From: Shewanella japonica
GTDB taxonomy: Bacteria; Pseudomonadota; Gammaproteobacteria; Enterobacterales; Shewanellaceae
Length of the DNA: 40,000 nt
Reading direction: 5' to 3'
Assembly (NCBI RefSeq): GCF_002075795.1
Contig: NZ_CP020472.1
Coordinates: 1 to 40,000 of the forward strand
Numbering within the stretch: the stretch's first letter is position 1; each line of letters opens with the position of its first letter. Of this stretch, positions 24,714-36,388 are shown piece by piece. Made by a program: the position numbers and the translations under genes. The notes below the pieces were generated by a model. The model was not told where the DNA came from. It made no database searches and saw nothing but the letters and a program-made list of their open reading frames with translations.

Positions 24714-24990
24714 CTCTAAAGCCTTAATGAAAATTAAGGCTTTTTTATTGGCTTCTATATTAATCAGTAGCGCCAAAACTCAGGAGCGAATAACACGGCA
24801 ACTGTGACTTTAAAGCCTCAATAAAGATTAAGTTTTTTATTGGGCTTTATACTAATCAGTCGCGCCAAACTCAGGAGCGAATAATACGGCAACCGAGACT
24901 TTAAAGCCTCAATAAAGATTAAGTTTTTTTATTGGCTTAACACTAATCAGTAGCGCCAAAACTTAGGGGCGAATAACACTGCTACCGTGA
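24714..24990. repeat. Three-copy tandem repeat of the trkH 3' end (about 92 bp)
   Basis: The units are at 24714-24807, 24808-24898 and 24899-24990. Each has a CT-TAAAGCC start, an AT-rich hairpin part, then TAATCAGT(A/C)GCGCCAAA(A)CT(C/T)AGG(A/G)GCGAATAA, which on the minus strand encodes the TrkH ending VLFAP-FWRY plus stop. Only the third unit belongs to the trkH gene. The stop complements are at 24764, 24856 and 24947, giving periods of 92 and 91 bp. The units differ by scattered substitutions and small indels, so the duplication is not brand new. Confidence 0.85.
24718..24746 (+). terminator. Terminator after the second hemG-type gene
   Basis: A perfect 11-bp stem, AAAGCCTTAAT / ATTAAGGCTTT, has a GAAA tetraloop and a run of T. 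It forms the start of repeat unit A. Confidence 0.88.
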
Positions 24991-26389
24991 TAATTTCTAA
25001 ACGGCCTAAAAGCATGCCAAATGCTAATGCCCACTTAGCGATATCTGGTAGGCTTGAAAAGTTACCCGCAGGCCCAATAACAGGGCCAAGGCCTGGGCCG
25101 ACATTAGTGACTGCTGTGATTGCGCCTGTAATACTGGTTACGACATCTAACCCTGAAAGCACTAATGTAATCGCTAATAAGAGTATCACCAGAAAAAACA
25201 ACATTATAAACGCCATAATTGAGCGAATAATATCGTTATCTATGGTGCGTTTGTTATAGCGTTTTTTAATGACTGCTTGAGGATGAAACTGCTGTGTAAG
25301 TTGTTGATACATTATTTTAAGAGAGATTTGAAAGCGAAATATTTTTATTCCGCCCGAGGTGGAGCCTGAGCAACTACCGACAAACATTAAAAACAAAAAA
25401 GTTAAACTGGCAACGGCGCCCCAAGCTTGGTAATCAGTTAAACCATAACCCGTTGTGGTGACCACTGAAACCACATTAAAGCTGGCTAATCTTAATGCAT
25501 CTAAATAAGGCATATCGGCGCTAAACCAAAGCCAAGTACCTAAGCTAACAGAAACAAAGCTAATAAATTTAAGGAACCCTTTTACTTGTTCATCATCCCA
25601 AATTTTCATCGACCGTTGCTGTAGGGATTGAACAAACATTAGTAAAGGCAACCCCCCAGCCGCCATAAAGACCACCGCAATCCAGTGCGCGGAAGCTGAA
25701 AATGAAGACATCGAACTATCTGATGTGGAATAGCCGCCAGTAGAAAGCGTTGTCATGGCATGGTTAATGGCTTCAAACCAGTGCATTCCTGATGTGTGAT
25801 ATGCCATTGCACATATAACGGTGAGCACAAGGTAAACCTTGAATAGGTGTTTTGCCATGTGTTGAGTACGGGGAGTCGCTTTATCGCCCCAGTCTGATGA
25901 TTCAGTGCGAAATAATCGCATACCTCCGACATTTAAAAACGGCAAAATGGCCACCGCCATAACAATAAAGCCTATCCCCCCAAGTCACTGCAAAAGCGAA
26001 CGCCAAATTAAAATGCTGTGGTCCATGTCATCAAGACCGGATAATACGGTTGAGCCAGTAGTGGTGATACCTGACATGGTTTCAAAAAAGGCATCGGTAT
26101 AGTTTATGCCGTGATAAAGGGTAAAAGGTAAGGCGGCAAACAAACTGACAATTAACCATGTGACTGTGGTTAAAAAGAACATATCACGAATGTTGAGGTT
26201 GATTTTTTTACTGTGGCCACTTTGAATACACAAAATGGCGATTAGGCCAGTAAATAACCCGGAAATCATAAAGTCGCCGATGGTTTCTTCATGATAAAAC
26301 AATGCAAAAGCCATTGGCACCAGCATAAAGCCGGTGAGAATCGACAGGAATATGCCAACAACAAAGAGTAGCGGCTTAATATTCAGCAT
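24947..26389 (-). pseudogene. trkH: TrkH potassium transporter (second copy) with in-frame UGA
   Basis: This is a second TrkH-type channel subunit, 481 codons including the stop if read through, directly after trkA. The N-terminal 134 residues (start at 26389) contain the filter loop ITTTGSTVLSG and end in IWRSLLQ. TGA at 25985-25987 stands where TrkH proteins have Trp (LLQWxGG). The same frame continues LGGIGFIVMAVAILP and runs to the normal end VLFAPKFWRY. The remaining filter loops LSTGGYSTSD, TTTGYGLTD and NVGPGLGP are intact. This is a one-base change (TGG to TGA): a recent nonsense mutation, a sequencing error or read-through. The lesion would remove three of the four pore loops. Confidence 0.87.
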
Positions 26390-26395
26390 GGGCTG

Positions 26396-27805
26396 TTAAA
26401 AGAAAAACGCACTCGGTTGGAATAGCTTTTCTACATCGCCAATGAATTTTTTATTCACTAAGAATAAAATCACATGATCTCCTTCTTCAATGATAGTTTT
26501 ATCGTGGCCCATGATCACTTCATCATTGCGCACAATCGCGCCAATGGTCGTTCCGGGTGGCAGTTTGATATCGCTGATTTGCTTGCCGACAACTTTAGAG
26601 GTTGATGAGTTACCATGAGCAATTGCTTCAATTGCTTCTGCTGCACCACGGCGTAATGAATACACATTACAAATGTCGCCTTGACGAATATGGGTCAGTA
26701 AGGCTGAAATGGTGGTTTGTTGTGGCGAGATGGCAATATCGATATTCGCTTCTTGAACGATATCAACATAGGCTTCACGCTGAATAAGCACCATGACTTT
26801 TTTGGCGCCCATTCGTTTTGCTAATAGTGCCGACATGATATTGGCTTCATCATCATTGGTGACGGCAATAAACACATCGGTTTGATCAATATGTTCTTCA
26901 AGGAGTAGCTCTTGATCAGAGGCATCACCATTGAATACTGTGCAGTTTTCAAGTTTCTCGGATAAGCTTTCTGCTCGCTCTAGACTGTGTTCAATCAGTT
27001 TTACCGAATGATTTTTTTGTAAACGTTTAGCTAGGCCTAAACCAATATTACCGCCACCAGCAATCATGATGTTGCGGTAAGAGTTATCCAGCTTTTGCAT
27101 TTCGCTCATCACGGCACGGACATGTCGAGTGTCGGCGACAAAAAACACTTCGTCATCGGCTTCGATAATCGTGGTACCTCGTGGCATGATCGCTTTGCCT
27201 TTGCGGAAAATAGCCGCAACTCGGGTATCAATATTCGGCATGTGTTCGCGTAAAGCTGCAAGGGCATTCCCCACTAACGGACCGCCGTAATAGGCTTTTA
27301 CGGCAACTAAGCTAAGCTTACCTTTCGCAAACTCAAGGACTTGTAGCGCTCCAGGGTACTGAACCAAACGTTCAATATAAGCTGTGACGAGTTGCTCTGG
27401 TGCAATCAGTTCATCAATGACAAATCCACCACGTGTTTTGGTATCACTGCCTTTAACTTCGGTATTAATGAAGAGCTTTTCTTGAAGGTCTAAATAGGCT
27501 TCTGAGCGGATACGAGCGATTTTAGTGGGGGTACCAAATAAGCTGTAAGCAATATGACAAGCTGCCATATTGCATTCATCACTATTGGTCACAGCAATGA
27601 GCATATCAGCATCTTCTGCGCCGGCCTTTTTCAAGGTGCTCGGGTGAGCACCGTGGCCAATAACCGTTTGTAAGTCGAACTTATCTTGTAAATATTTAAC
27701 TCGAGTACGGTCATTATCAACAAGGGTAATATCGTTATTCTCACCGACAAGGTTTTCGGCTAGGGTACCGCCGACTTGTCCTGCGCCTAAAATAATAATC
27801 TTCAT
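26396..27805 (-). CDS. trkA: Trk system regulatory subunit TrkA
   Basis: TrkA is a cytosolic NAD(H)/ATP-binding ring that gates TrkH. The protein is 469 aa. It has two RCK units, the first with [15 protein letters not shown] at 5-19 and the second with [16 protein letters not shown] near 246. Each is followed by a TrkA-C domain. It lies 30 bp after rsmB, as in E. coli, and 6 bp before the second trkH. Since that trkH is interrupted, TrkA would have to work with the intact TrkH at 21585. Confidence 0.97.
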   Translation of the reverse strand: MKIIILGAGQVGGTLAENLVGENNDITLVDNDRTRVKYLQDKFDLQTVIGHGAHPSTLKKAGAEDADMLIAVTNSDECNMAACHIAYSLFGTPTKIARIRSEAYLDLQEKLFINTEVKGSDTKTRGGFVIDELIAPEQLVTAYIERLVQYPGALQVLEFAKGKLSLVAVKAYYGGPLVGNALAALREHMPNIDTRVAAIFRKGKAIMPRGTTIIEADDEVFFVADTRHVRAVMSEMQKLDNSYRNIMIAGGGNIGLGLAKRLQKNHSVKLIEHSLERAESLSEKLENCTVFNGDASDQELLLEEHIDQTDVFIAVTNDDEANIMSALLAKRMGAKKVMVLIQREAYVDIVQEANIDIAISPQQTTISALLTHIRQGDICNVYSLRRGAAEAIEAIAHGNSSTSKVVGKQISDIKLPPGTTIGAIVRNDEVIMGHDKTIIEEGDHVILFLVNKKFIGDVEKLFQPSAFFF

Positions 27806-27835
27806 TACTGTGCTGGTATCCCTGCTATAACAAGC

Positions 27836-29119
27836 TTAAATCGCTTTAATCAAACGGGTGTAATAAAAACCGTCCATATTGTTTTGTCCTGGTAAAATCT
27901 GCCAGCCGATATCATCTGCAGATGGCTGTTGTGCAATCGGATCAAGCGTTGCATCTGGTGTACGTTGTAAAAACTGCTCTATTTGCTGACGATTTTCTTG
28001 AGGCAAGATTGAGCAAGTGGCGTATAGCATGGTGCCGCCAGGTTTTAACCACTTCCAACAATGATCAATAATCTGTTGCTGTAATAGTGCTAATTCTTCA
28101 ATATCTGCATTTTTACGTAGCCACTTAATATCAGGATGACGACGGATAACCCCTGTTGCTGAGCAAGGGGCATCTAATAAAATACGATCAAATTTCTCAC
28201 CTGACCACCAACTGTCAATATTTGCAGCATCACCATGAATAACTTGCGCTTTTAATTGCAGTCTGTCTAGATTTTGTTGCACTCGCTCGAGACGTTTTGC
28301 GTCAAAGTCGACGGCAACCATAGAAATACTTGGTTCGCACTCTAGGGTATGACAGGTTTTACCGCCAGGGGCTGCACAAGCATCAAGAATGAGCTCATTG
28401 GCTTTTGGTGCGAGTAAGGTTGCTGCCCACTGTGCTGCGCCGTCTTGCACCGATGCAGCGCCATCAGCAAAGTTCGGTAGTTGCATGACATCTTTTGGAC
28501 TTGCTAGCAAAATGGCGTCATCACTATTACCAGTTGTTGCTTCAATATCTTGCTCTGCTAATCGTGCTAAATATTCTTCACGAGCTTGAGATAATTGGTT
28601 ATTACGAAGCCACATAGGTGGGCGCTGGTGGCTTTGCTCAATAATATCCGCCCAATTATCTGGGTAGGCACTTTTAAGGCGCTTAATAAACCATGCTGGC
28701 GTGTTGTACTTTAATGTGTCGTTATCTGTATTTAAGGGTGCCTCTTTACGCTGAATATTACGTAACACGCCATTAATGACTTTAACCAGACCATCAAACT
28801 TCATTTGACGACAGGCTTCAGCGGTTTCTGAAATGGCTGCATGAGCAGGAATACGAGTAAAGTAAAGCTGGTAACAACCAACCAATAACAGCTGGTGCAA
28901 TACACGCTGTTTTCCCTTAAAGGGTTTACTTAAGCAGTCACTAACACATTTATCTAGCTGAGGAAGTTGGCGCATTACGCCATAACAAAGTTCTGCCAAT
29001 AAGGCTTTATCTTTGCCATTTTGTAAATGCTGCTGTTGCTCTGGTAGGGCAACCGATAATGAAATGCCTTTTTCTAGTACGTTAAAAATGGCTTTTGCCG
29101 CTAGCGCTCTCACATTCAT
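27836..29119 (-). CDS. rsmB: 16S rRNA m5C967 methyltransferase
   Basis: RsmB methylates C967 of 16S rRNA using S-adenosylmethionine. The protein is 427 aa (E. coli 429). The N-terminal NusB-like RNA-binding domain is at about 1-140. The SAM-binding motif is ILDACAAPGGKTCHTLE. The two catalytic cysteines are in LLDAPCSATGVIRRHPD and MLYATCSILPQEN. Its ATG overlaps the fmt stop by one base (TAATG), showing translational coupling. Confidence 0.97.
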   Translation of the reverse strand: MNVRALAAKAIFNVLEKGISLSVALPEQQQHLQNGKDKALLAELCYGVMRQLPQLDKCVSDCLSKPFKGKQRVLHQLLLVGCYQLYFTRIPAHAAISETAEACRQMKFDGLVKVINGVLRNIQRKEAPLNTDNDTLKYNTPAWFIKRLKSAYPDNWADIIEQSHQRPPMWLRNNQLSQAREEYLARLAEQDIEATTGNSDDAILLASPKDVMQLPNFADGAASVQDGAAQWAATLLAPKANELILDACAAPGGKTCHTLECEPSISMVAVDFDAKRLERVQQNLDRLQLKAQVIHGDAANIDSWWSGEKFDRILLDAPCSATGVIRRHPDIKWLRKNADIEELALLQQQIIDHCWKWLKPGGTMLYATCSILPQENRQQIEQFLQRTPDATLDPIAQQPSADDIGWQILPGQNNMDGFYYTRLIKAI

Positions 29120-30093
29120 TATTGTGCTGCCTCTGTTTTATCTTCAGGACAAATAAAGCAAGTGCCTTGGCTAAACCAATCAGCACGAGAATTTAAAATG
29201 TCCGCGACAGGCATTTGTTTTTTCCCAGGTAGTTGCATGACTTGTAGTTGCAGACATCCTTCACCTGTGGCGACGGTAATACCTTGTTTAGTGCTGTCGA
29301 TAATGGTGCCAGGTTCTGCAGCAACGTTATCAAGTGTATATTGAGCCTGCCAAACTTTTATCGTATTGCCTTGATGAGTGAAGTGGCTTGCTGGCCAAGG
29401 GTTAAAAGCACGAATTTCTTGCCATAATTGTTTGGCGGGTTTACGCCAATCAATCTGCGCTTCTTCTTTTGATAGCTTTTCTGCGTAATTAGCTAATGCT
29501 TCATCTTGTTTCTCAGCGGTAATCGAACCATCACTGATACCGACTAAAGCTTGAACTAAGGCTTGAGGACCTTGCTCTGCAAGTTTGCTGTATAAAGTGG
29601 CTGAAGTGTCAGTATCTTCGATTGGTAGCGAAGTTTTTAATAACATGTCACCCGTATCTAAGCCGATGTCCATCTGCATAATCGTGACACCTGTTTCTGT
29701 GTCACCTGCCCACAAAGCTCGTTGAATAGGTGCTGCACCACGCCAACGAGGTAAGATGGAGCCATGAACGTTAATACAACCTAGTTTAGGCGTATCTAAT
29801 ACTATCTTGGGTAAGAGCAAACCATAAGCAACCACGACCATGATATCGGCGTTAAGCGACGCTAATTCTGCTTGAGCGTCTTCTTTACGTAATGATGCTG
29901 GTTGAAAAACAGGAATGTTGTTAGCTACGGCAAGCTGTTTTACAGGACTTGCTTGTAACTTTTTCCCTCGCCCAGCAGGTCTGTCCGGCTGAGAATAGAC
30001 TGCAATGACATTATGCTCAGAATTAATGAGTGCTTGCAGATGCAATGCGGCAAAGTCTGGCGTACCAGCAAAGATAATATTTAACGGTTTCAA
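29119..30093 (-). CDS. fmt: Methionyl-tRNA formyltransferase
   Basis: Fmt formylates initiator Met-tRNA using 10-formyl-tetrahydrofolate. The protein is 324 aa (E. coli 315). The N-terminal [14 protein letters not shown], the [12 protein letters not shown] loop and the catalytic-site segment [21 protein letters not shown] are intact. The C-terminal OB-fold-like tRNA-binding domain begins near 210. It lies 8 bp after def and overlaps rsmB by one base. Confidence 0.98.
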   Translation of the reverse strand: MKPLNIIFAGTPDFAALHLQALINSEHNVIAVYSQPDRPAGRGKKLQASPVKQLAVANNIPVFQPASLRKEDAQAELASLNADIMVVVAYGLLLPKIVLDTPKLGCINVHGSILPRWRGAAPIQRALWAGDTETGVTIMQMDIGLDTGDMLLKTSLPIEDTDTSATLYSKLAEQGPQALVQALVGISDGSITAEKQDEALANYAEKLSKEEAQIDWRKPAKQLWQEIRAFNPWPASHFTHQGNTIKVWQAQYTLDNVAAEPGTIIDSTKQGITVATGEGCLQLQVMQLPGKKQMPVADILNSRADWFSQGTCFICPEDKTEAAQ

Positions 30094-30101
30094 ATGGAGT
30101 C

Positions 30102-30614
30102 CTATGCTTCTTTAGCTGCTAAACGCGCTTCTTTTTCAAGCTTTTTCTTAATGCGATCACGTTTCATTTTAGACAAGTAATCTACAAATAGTTTGCCTTG
30201 TAAGTGATCCATTTCATGTTGCAGACAAATAGCGAACAGGTCATCAGCTTCAACAGTGAACTCTTCACCGTGACGATCTAATGCTTTTAATGTTACAAAT
30301 TCAGCACGGTCAACTTTGGCGTAAACGCCAGGTACCGATAAACAGCCTTCTTCATTCGTAAAGTCGCCGCTTTTCGCTACGACTTCAGGATTAATGAAAA
30401 TGGTTGGGCGTTCAACATCGTCTTGTAAATCCATCACAATTAATTGCTGGTGGAAATCAACTTGGGTTGCTGCTAAACCAATGCCTTTTTCTTCGTACAT
30501 TGTTTCAAGCATGTTATCTATTTGAGTCTGTAGAGCGTCACCAAAATCGGTGACAGGCTTGGCTACAGTGCGTAATCTTTCATCTGGAAAACGTAAAACT
30601 TTTAATAATGGCAT
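30102..30614 (-). CDS. def: Peptide deformylase
   Basis: Def removes the formyl group from nascent N-formylmethionine. The protein is 170 aa (E. coli 169). All three family motifs are present: [15 protein letters not shown] (metal-binding Cys) and QHEMDH (two metal-binding His and the catalytic Glu). It is the first gene of the def-fmt-rsmB-trkA(-trkH) operon and is divergent from the LysM gene. Confidence 0.98.
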   Translation of the reverse strand: MPLLKVLRFPDERLRTVAKPVTDFGDALQTQIDNMLETMYEEKGIGLAATQVDFHQQLIVMDLQDDVERPTIFINPEVVAKSGDFTNEEGCLSVPGVYAKVDRAEFVTLKALDRHGEEFTVEADDLFAICLQHEMDHLQGKLFVDYLSKMKRDRIKKKLEKEARLAAKEA

Positions 30615-30749
30615 ATATAAACTCTTAACAAGTCTGTCAAATTTCAGCCAGTTAGCTATACTGGCTAAGTTAATGGGTTAATTTTAATCCTTACTGACCA
30701 TCAATAACAGCAAAAGCTCTAATAAAGAGCTAAACACATGGAATGAACC

Positions 30750-31844
30750 ATGAAACGGATATTTTTACTCGCGTTTTTGTTACTTAGTACACTGTTTGTT
30801 AATGCAGATACATTAACATTAAAATCTGGGCACCCCGATTCTTACATCGTTAAGAAAGGTGACACTCTTTGGGATATCTCGGCATTTTTCCTAGAGGACC
30901 CTTGGCGCTGGCCTAAATTATGGGGCGCTAACCCGCAGATTGCTAACCCACATCTTATTTATCCAGGTGATCGACTGACTCTTGTCTTTATCGATGGTCA
31001 ACCTCGCTTGGTACATAAACAGCATATCAAAAAAGGTCCAGAAGGGCGTATTAGTTCAAAAGGTGGCCCGATCCCTGCGATTGACCTTTCACTCATTCAA
31101 CCTTATTTGGTACAAAACCGCGTTGTCGATCCTGAGTGGTTTGAAGGCTTACCGATGATTTTAGGTGGTGAGAGTCCATCTCGTCATCATGTGATGAATG
31201 ATATTGTATATATCAATGCGAATTTACCATTAGGACAAAAGTTAGCAGTGTATCAAGAGGGGCGTGAGTTTCTTGATAAGGAAACCAGTGATACTTTAGG
31301 CCAAGAAATCATTTTAACGGCAAGTGGCCGTGTGACTGAGTCCGGCGACATTTCTAAGGTTCAGCTGTTAAGTAATTGGCGTGAATCAAAAGCTGGCTTT
31401 AAAGTTGCGCCTGTAGAAGATGAAGCCTTGATGTCTGCTTATTTTATTCCTAAGGCTGCGCCAGAAGGTGTACCAGCAAATGTCATTGCTATAGAAAAGG
31501 ACATTCGTGAAGTTGGTAAGTTGGATATTGTTTACTTAGACAAAGGTGAGCAAGACAATATTGAAACAGGTCATGTGTTTGCGATATATCGAAATGGTGA
31601 GCAAATCGTCATTAATGGTGATGGTGTTCCTGTTCCAACGTTAGATCGCACTGCTTATGATAGCTTAAAAGCGAAGATTTCAGATGATGAAGTCTTCACT
31701 ATGCCTGACGTATACCACGGTAAATTAATGGTATTTAAAGTGTTTGAAAAAACCAGTATGGGAATTGTTATTGCTAACGAGCATCCTGTAAGAGTGGACG
31801 ACAAGTTAATTACACCAAAAACAACGGATTTACGAGGCGAATAA
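30750..31844 (+). CDS. Exported LysM-domain protein
   Basis: The protein has 364 aa. Residues 1-19 form a signal peptide (hydrophobic IFLLAFLLLSTLFVN, then ADT). A LysM peptidoglycan-binding domain follows at about 32-80 (YIVKKGDTLWDISAFFL, then IANPHLIYPGDRLTL). The rest, about 280 residues, has no domain I can name. Such a gene upstream of dprA is common in gammaproteobacteria. It probably associates with the cell wall in the periplasm; the function is unknown. Its stop codon is immediately followed, in the same frame, by the dprA coding sequence. Confidence 0.9.
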   Translation: MKRIFLLAFLLLSTLFVNADTLTLKSGHPDSYIVKKGDTLWDISAFFLEDPWRWPKLWGANPQIANPHLIYPGDRLTLVFIDGQPRLVHKQHIKKGPEGRISSKGGPIPAIDLSLIQPYLVQNRVVDPEWFEGLPMILGGESPSRHHVMNDIVYINANLPLGQKLAVYQEGREFLDKETSDTLGQEIILTASGRVTESGDISKVQLLSNWRESKAGFKVAPVEDEALMSAYFIPKAAPEGVPANVIAIEKDIREVGKLDIVYLDKGEQDNIETGHVFAIYRNGEQIVINGDGVPVPTLDRTAYDSLKAKISDDEVFTMPDVYHGKLMVFKVFEKTSMGIVIANEHPVRVDDKLITPKTTDLRGE

Positions 31845-32942
31845 ATCTCTGAAAAGCTGGTCGATTGGCTAGTTGTTTGTGCAGTATCCGGGCTAGGACC
31901 CGCCCGGATTCAACAATTATTAACTCAAATGGATGTTGAGGAATTAAGACAACGTTTAGAGTTCGAAAAGCAGTCTTTGCCGCTATCGGCAAAGCTGCTT
32001 TCACAATGTCAGATAGACTTTGATAAAGTTGATGCCGCGCTGGATTGGCAGCAACAATCCTCCAACCACCATATCCTGTGCCTTTCCGATCCGGAATATC
32101 CTGCATTACTGAAGCAAATCTCAGATCCTCCCTCAGTGCTTTTTGTGAAAGGTCAGTTAGAAAGTTTGCTGTTGCCATCTATTGGCATGGTTGGCAGTCG
32201 AAATGCATCAGTAGGTGGATTAAACATTGCCAATGCACTTGCTGGTGAGCTTGTGAGTCTAGGCTTTTCTATTACAAGCGGTATGGCAACAGGGATTGAT
32301 GGCGCCGCTCATAAAGCGGCGCTAGGGCATCAAGGCGTAACGGTGGCTGTATTGGGCACTGGGGTAGAATGCATTTACCCCAAAAGGCACAGTAATTTGT
32401 ATCATCAAATACAAGACTCTGGTTGTGTAATAAGTGAGTATTGGCCAAATATAGGTCCGTTTGCAGGAAACTTTCCTAAACGTAATCGAATTATTAGTGG
32501 TTTATCATTAGGGTCAATTGTGGTTGAGGCAACGCGTAAAAGTGGCTCACTTATTACCGCTAGGCTGGCGATGGAGCAGAACCGAGAAGTGTTTGCAGTG
32601 CCAGGCTCAGTGGCTGGTGGATACAGTCAAGGTTGTCATGATTTGTTAAAGAATGGGGCTAAATTGGTTGAATGTGCGGCTGATGTTGTTGAAGAATTGT
32701 CCACAATGATCAGCTTTCACCTTGAAGATGTCGCTAATCGTCACCATATAGAAGATAATACAACAAATTTGCCATTTTCTACGCTGTTAGCTAGTGTAGG
32801 TTATGAGACTACCAGTTTAGATTCGGTAGTTGAGCATAGCGGGAAGTCGATAGATCTGGTGTTAGTTGAAATGCTTGAACTTGAATTGCAGGGCTGGGTT
32901 GCGCAAGTGCCTGGTGGTTACGTCAGACTAGAGAGGAGATAA
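31845..32942 (+). CDS. dprA: DNA processing protein DprA (non-ATG start)
   Basis: DprA binds incoming single-stranded DNA during transformation and loads RecA. From the proposed start the protein is 365 aa (E. coli 374). The Rossmann-like core has [37 protein letters not shown] and [12 protein letters not shown]. The first ATG is at 31929. The open frame extends upstream to the LysM stop and encodes [20 protein letters not shown], the usual N-terminal helix-hairpin-helix segment. No ATG, GTG or TTG exists in that part. ATC at 31845, right after the TAA, has GAGG at 31834-31837 with a 7-bp spacer; CTG at 31857 is the other option. Translation is probably coupled to the LysM gene. The start is uncertain. 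Confidence 0.85.
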   Translation: MSEKLVDWLVVCAVSGLGPARIQQLLTQMDVEELRQRLEFEKQSLPLSAKLLSQCQIDFDKVDAALDWQQQSSNHHILCLSDPEYPALLKQISDPPSVLFVKGQLESLLLPSIGMVGSRNASVGGLNIANALAGELVSLGFSITSGMATGIDGAAHKAALGHQGVTVAVLGTGVECIYPKRHSNLYHQIQDSGCVISEYWPNIGPFAGNFPKRNRIISGLSLGSIVVEATRKSGSLITARLAMEQNREVFAVPGSVAGGYSQGCHDLLKNGAKLVECAADVVEELSTMISFHLEDVANRHHIEDNTTNLPFSTLLASVGYETTSLDSVVEHSGKSIDLVLVEMLELELQGWVAQVPGGYVRLERR

Positions 32943-32944
32943 CC

Positions 32945-33418
32945 ATGTTTGATATCCTCATGTATCTTTTTGAGAACTATGTCCACAGTGAAGTTGAGCT
33001 ATTAGTTGACGAAGATGAACTTACCAAAGAGCTAACTCGAGCAGGGTTCCATCAGGCTGATATTTTAAAAGCCTTATCGTGGTTAGAACGTTTAGCTGAT
33101 TTGCAAGAAAGCGATAAGCCTTACTTGTGTAATCATGCTCAACAGTCATTTCGTATATACACAAAAGATGAAATGGCAAAACTGGATGTTGAAAGCCGAG
33201 GCTTTTTATTGTTCTTAGAACAAATCCAAGTATTGAGTGTTGAGACTCGTGAGATGGTGATTGACCGAGTGATGGCGCTTGATGAAACGAGCTTGATTTT
33301 AGAAGATTTAAAATGGGTTGTTCTGATGGTGCTATTTAATGTGCCAGGGAATGAATCCGCTTATGAGCAAATGGAAGATCTTATTTTTGAGCAGCCAGAT
33401 GGCCGATTACACTCTTAA
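32945..33418 (+). CDS. smg: Smg family protein (DUF494)
   Basis: The protein is 157 aa, the same length as E. coli Smg. The N terminus [14 protein letters not shown] and the C-terminal [14 protein letters not shown] are family hallmarks. The molecular function is not established; the gene regularly follows dprA. The start codon is 2 bp after the dprA stop, with GAGAGGAG just upstream, so the two are co-translated. A terminator follows. Confidence 0.94.
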   Translation: MFDILMYLFENYVHSEVELLVDEDELTKELTRAGFHQADILKALSWLERLADLQESDKPYLCNHAQQSFRIYTKDEMAKLDVESRGFLLFLEQIQVLSVETREMVIDRVMALDETSLILEDLKWVVLMVLFNVPGNESAYEQMEDLIFEQPDGRLHS

Positions 33419-33445
33419 ATAGTCGATTGTTTTGACCAAGTGATG

Positions 33446-33471
33446 AAAAGGGAGGCATAGCCTCCTTTTTT
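33446..33471 (+). terminator. Terminator after smg
   Basis: The stem GGAGGC / GCCTCC has an ATA loop, extended by AAAAG / TTTTT pairing, and ends in six T. It lies 28 bp after the smg stop. Confidence 0.88.
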
Positions 33472-33568
33472 GATCTTGATATTTGCTACACTAGTCTTGA
33501 GAGTTATTTATATCATAGCCTTATGACTGCAGTTTTCTATTGCAGTCATGGTTTGAGTTGAGAGCGAC

Positions 33569-34132
33569 ATGTCTAAAATTGATCAACAATTATTTACTGT
33601 GCATGAACATGCTTTAGAAAAAGAGTTTGAACTCTGCCCTAAGTGTGGCTGCGAATTATCAGTTAAAAACAGTAAACATGGTGGCTTTGTTGGTTGTAAT
33701 AATTATCCGAAATGTGATTTTACGCGACCATTAGTGCAACATGAATCTATTGAAACTCAGGTCATCGAAGGTTCAGAATGCCCAGAATGTGGCTGTGAAC
33801 TTGCTGTCAAATCAGGTCGATTCGGGATTTTTATCGGTTGTACTAATTACCCTGAGTGTAAACATATCGAAAAACATGATCATGATGCAGAAGCGGAAGT
33901 GATTAGCTGTCCTCATTGTAAAAAAGGTCACTTAGAGTCTCGAACCAGTCGTTATGGTAAAACCTTCTTTGCTTGTAATACGTACCCTAAATGCAAATAC
34001 CTAGTGAACTATCCGCCTCATAATGAAACCTGTCCAGAGTGTGACTTTGGAATACTTGTTGAGCGCAAAGGCGCCGCAGGTAGCCGATTAGAATGTCCAC
34101 AAAAAAGTTGTAAATATAAACGGCCTATATAA
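33569..34132 (+). CDS. Topoisomerase I-type zinc-ribbon protein, YrdD-like
   Basis: The protein has 187 aa (E. coli YrdD 180). It consists of four zinc-ribbon modules like those at the C terminus of topoisomerase I: CPKCGCEL with CNNYPKCDF, CPECGCEL with CTNYPECKH, CPHCKKGHL with CNTYPKCKY, and CPECDFG with CPQKSCKY. No topoisomerase catalytic domain is present. A role in single-stranded DNA or RNA binding is likely from the fold, but the target is unknown. It precedes tsaC, as in E. coli, after 129 bp without recognisable features. Confidence 0.93.
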   Translation: MSKIDQQLFTVHEHALEKEFELCPKCGCELSVKNSKHGGFVGCNNYPKCDFTRPLVQHESIETQVIEGSECPECGCELAVKSGRFGIFIGCTNYPECKHIEKHDHDAEAEVISCPHCKKGHLESRTSRYGKTFFACNTYPKCKYLVNYPPHNETCPECDFGILVERKGAAGSRLECPQKSCKYKRPI

Positions 34133-34261
34133 CGGCGGGATGTCTCTTTTGAGGTTGCCATAAGTAAACTCGTTGCTTCACCATAATCGTATATCAGCAA
34201 TTGTTCATATCTGCAGAGTCTGTATAATTTGTCTTTAATTTATATAGGTTAAAGGTTTTTT

Positions 34262-36193
<1,932 letters not shown>

Positions 36194-36388
36194 TATTAAG
36201 CTTTGCTAAGTAAAGTAGTTTTGGATTATAGCGGGATTTCTTACCTGACAGTATGTATGAATGATTCGAAAAGTAACACTTTGTTAATGTTTTGCTACAA
36301 ATCTTATCAAGCATTGGCTGTATTTCCCTGCTTAACCTCGTTAAATTATACCGTGTCGGTTAATAACAATAATAACAGGGAGTAAAAC

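Noticed and set aside
24764..24900. Extra small genes in the trkH tail repeats
   Set aside because: They encode only the last dozen or so TrkH residues in each unit, with no start codon or ribosome-binding site of their own.
25985..25987. UGA in trkH as selenocysteine
   Set aside because: The homologous residue is a structural Trp, not Cys, and no SECIS-like hairpin is evident after the codon.
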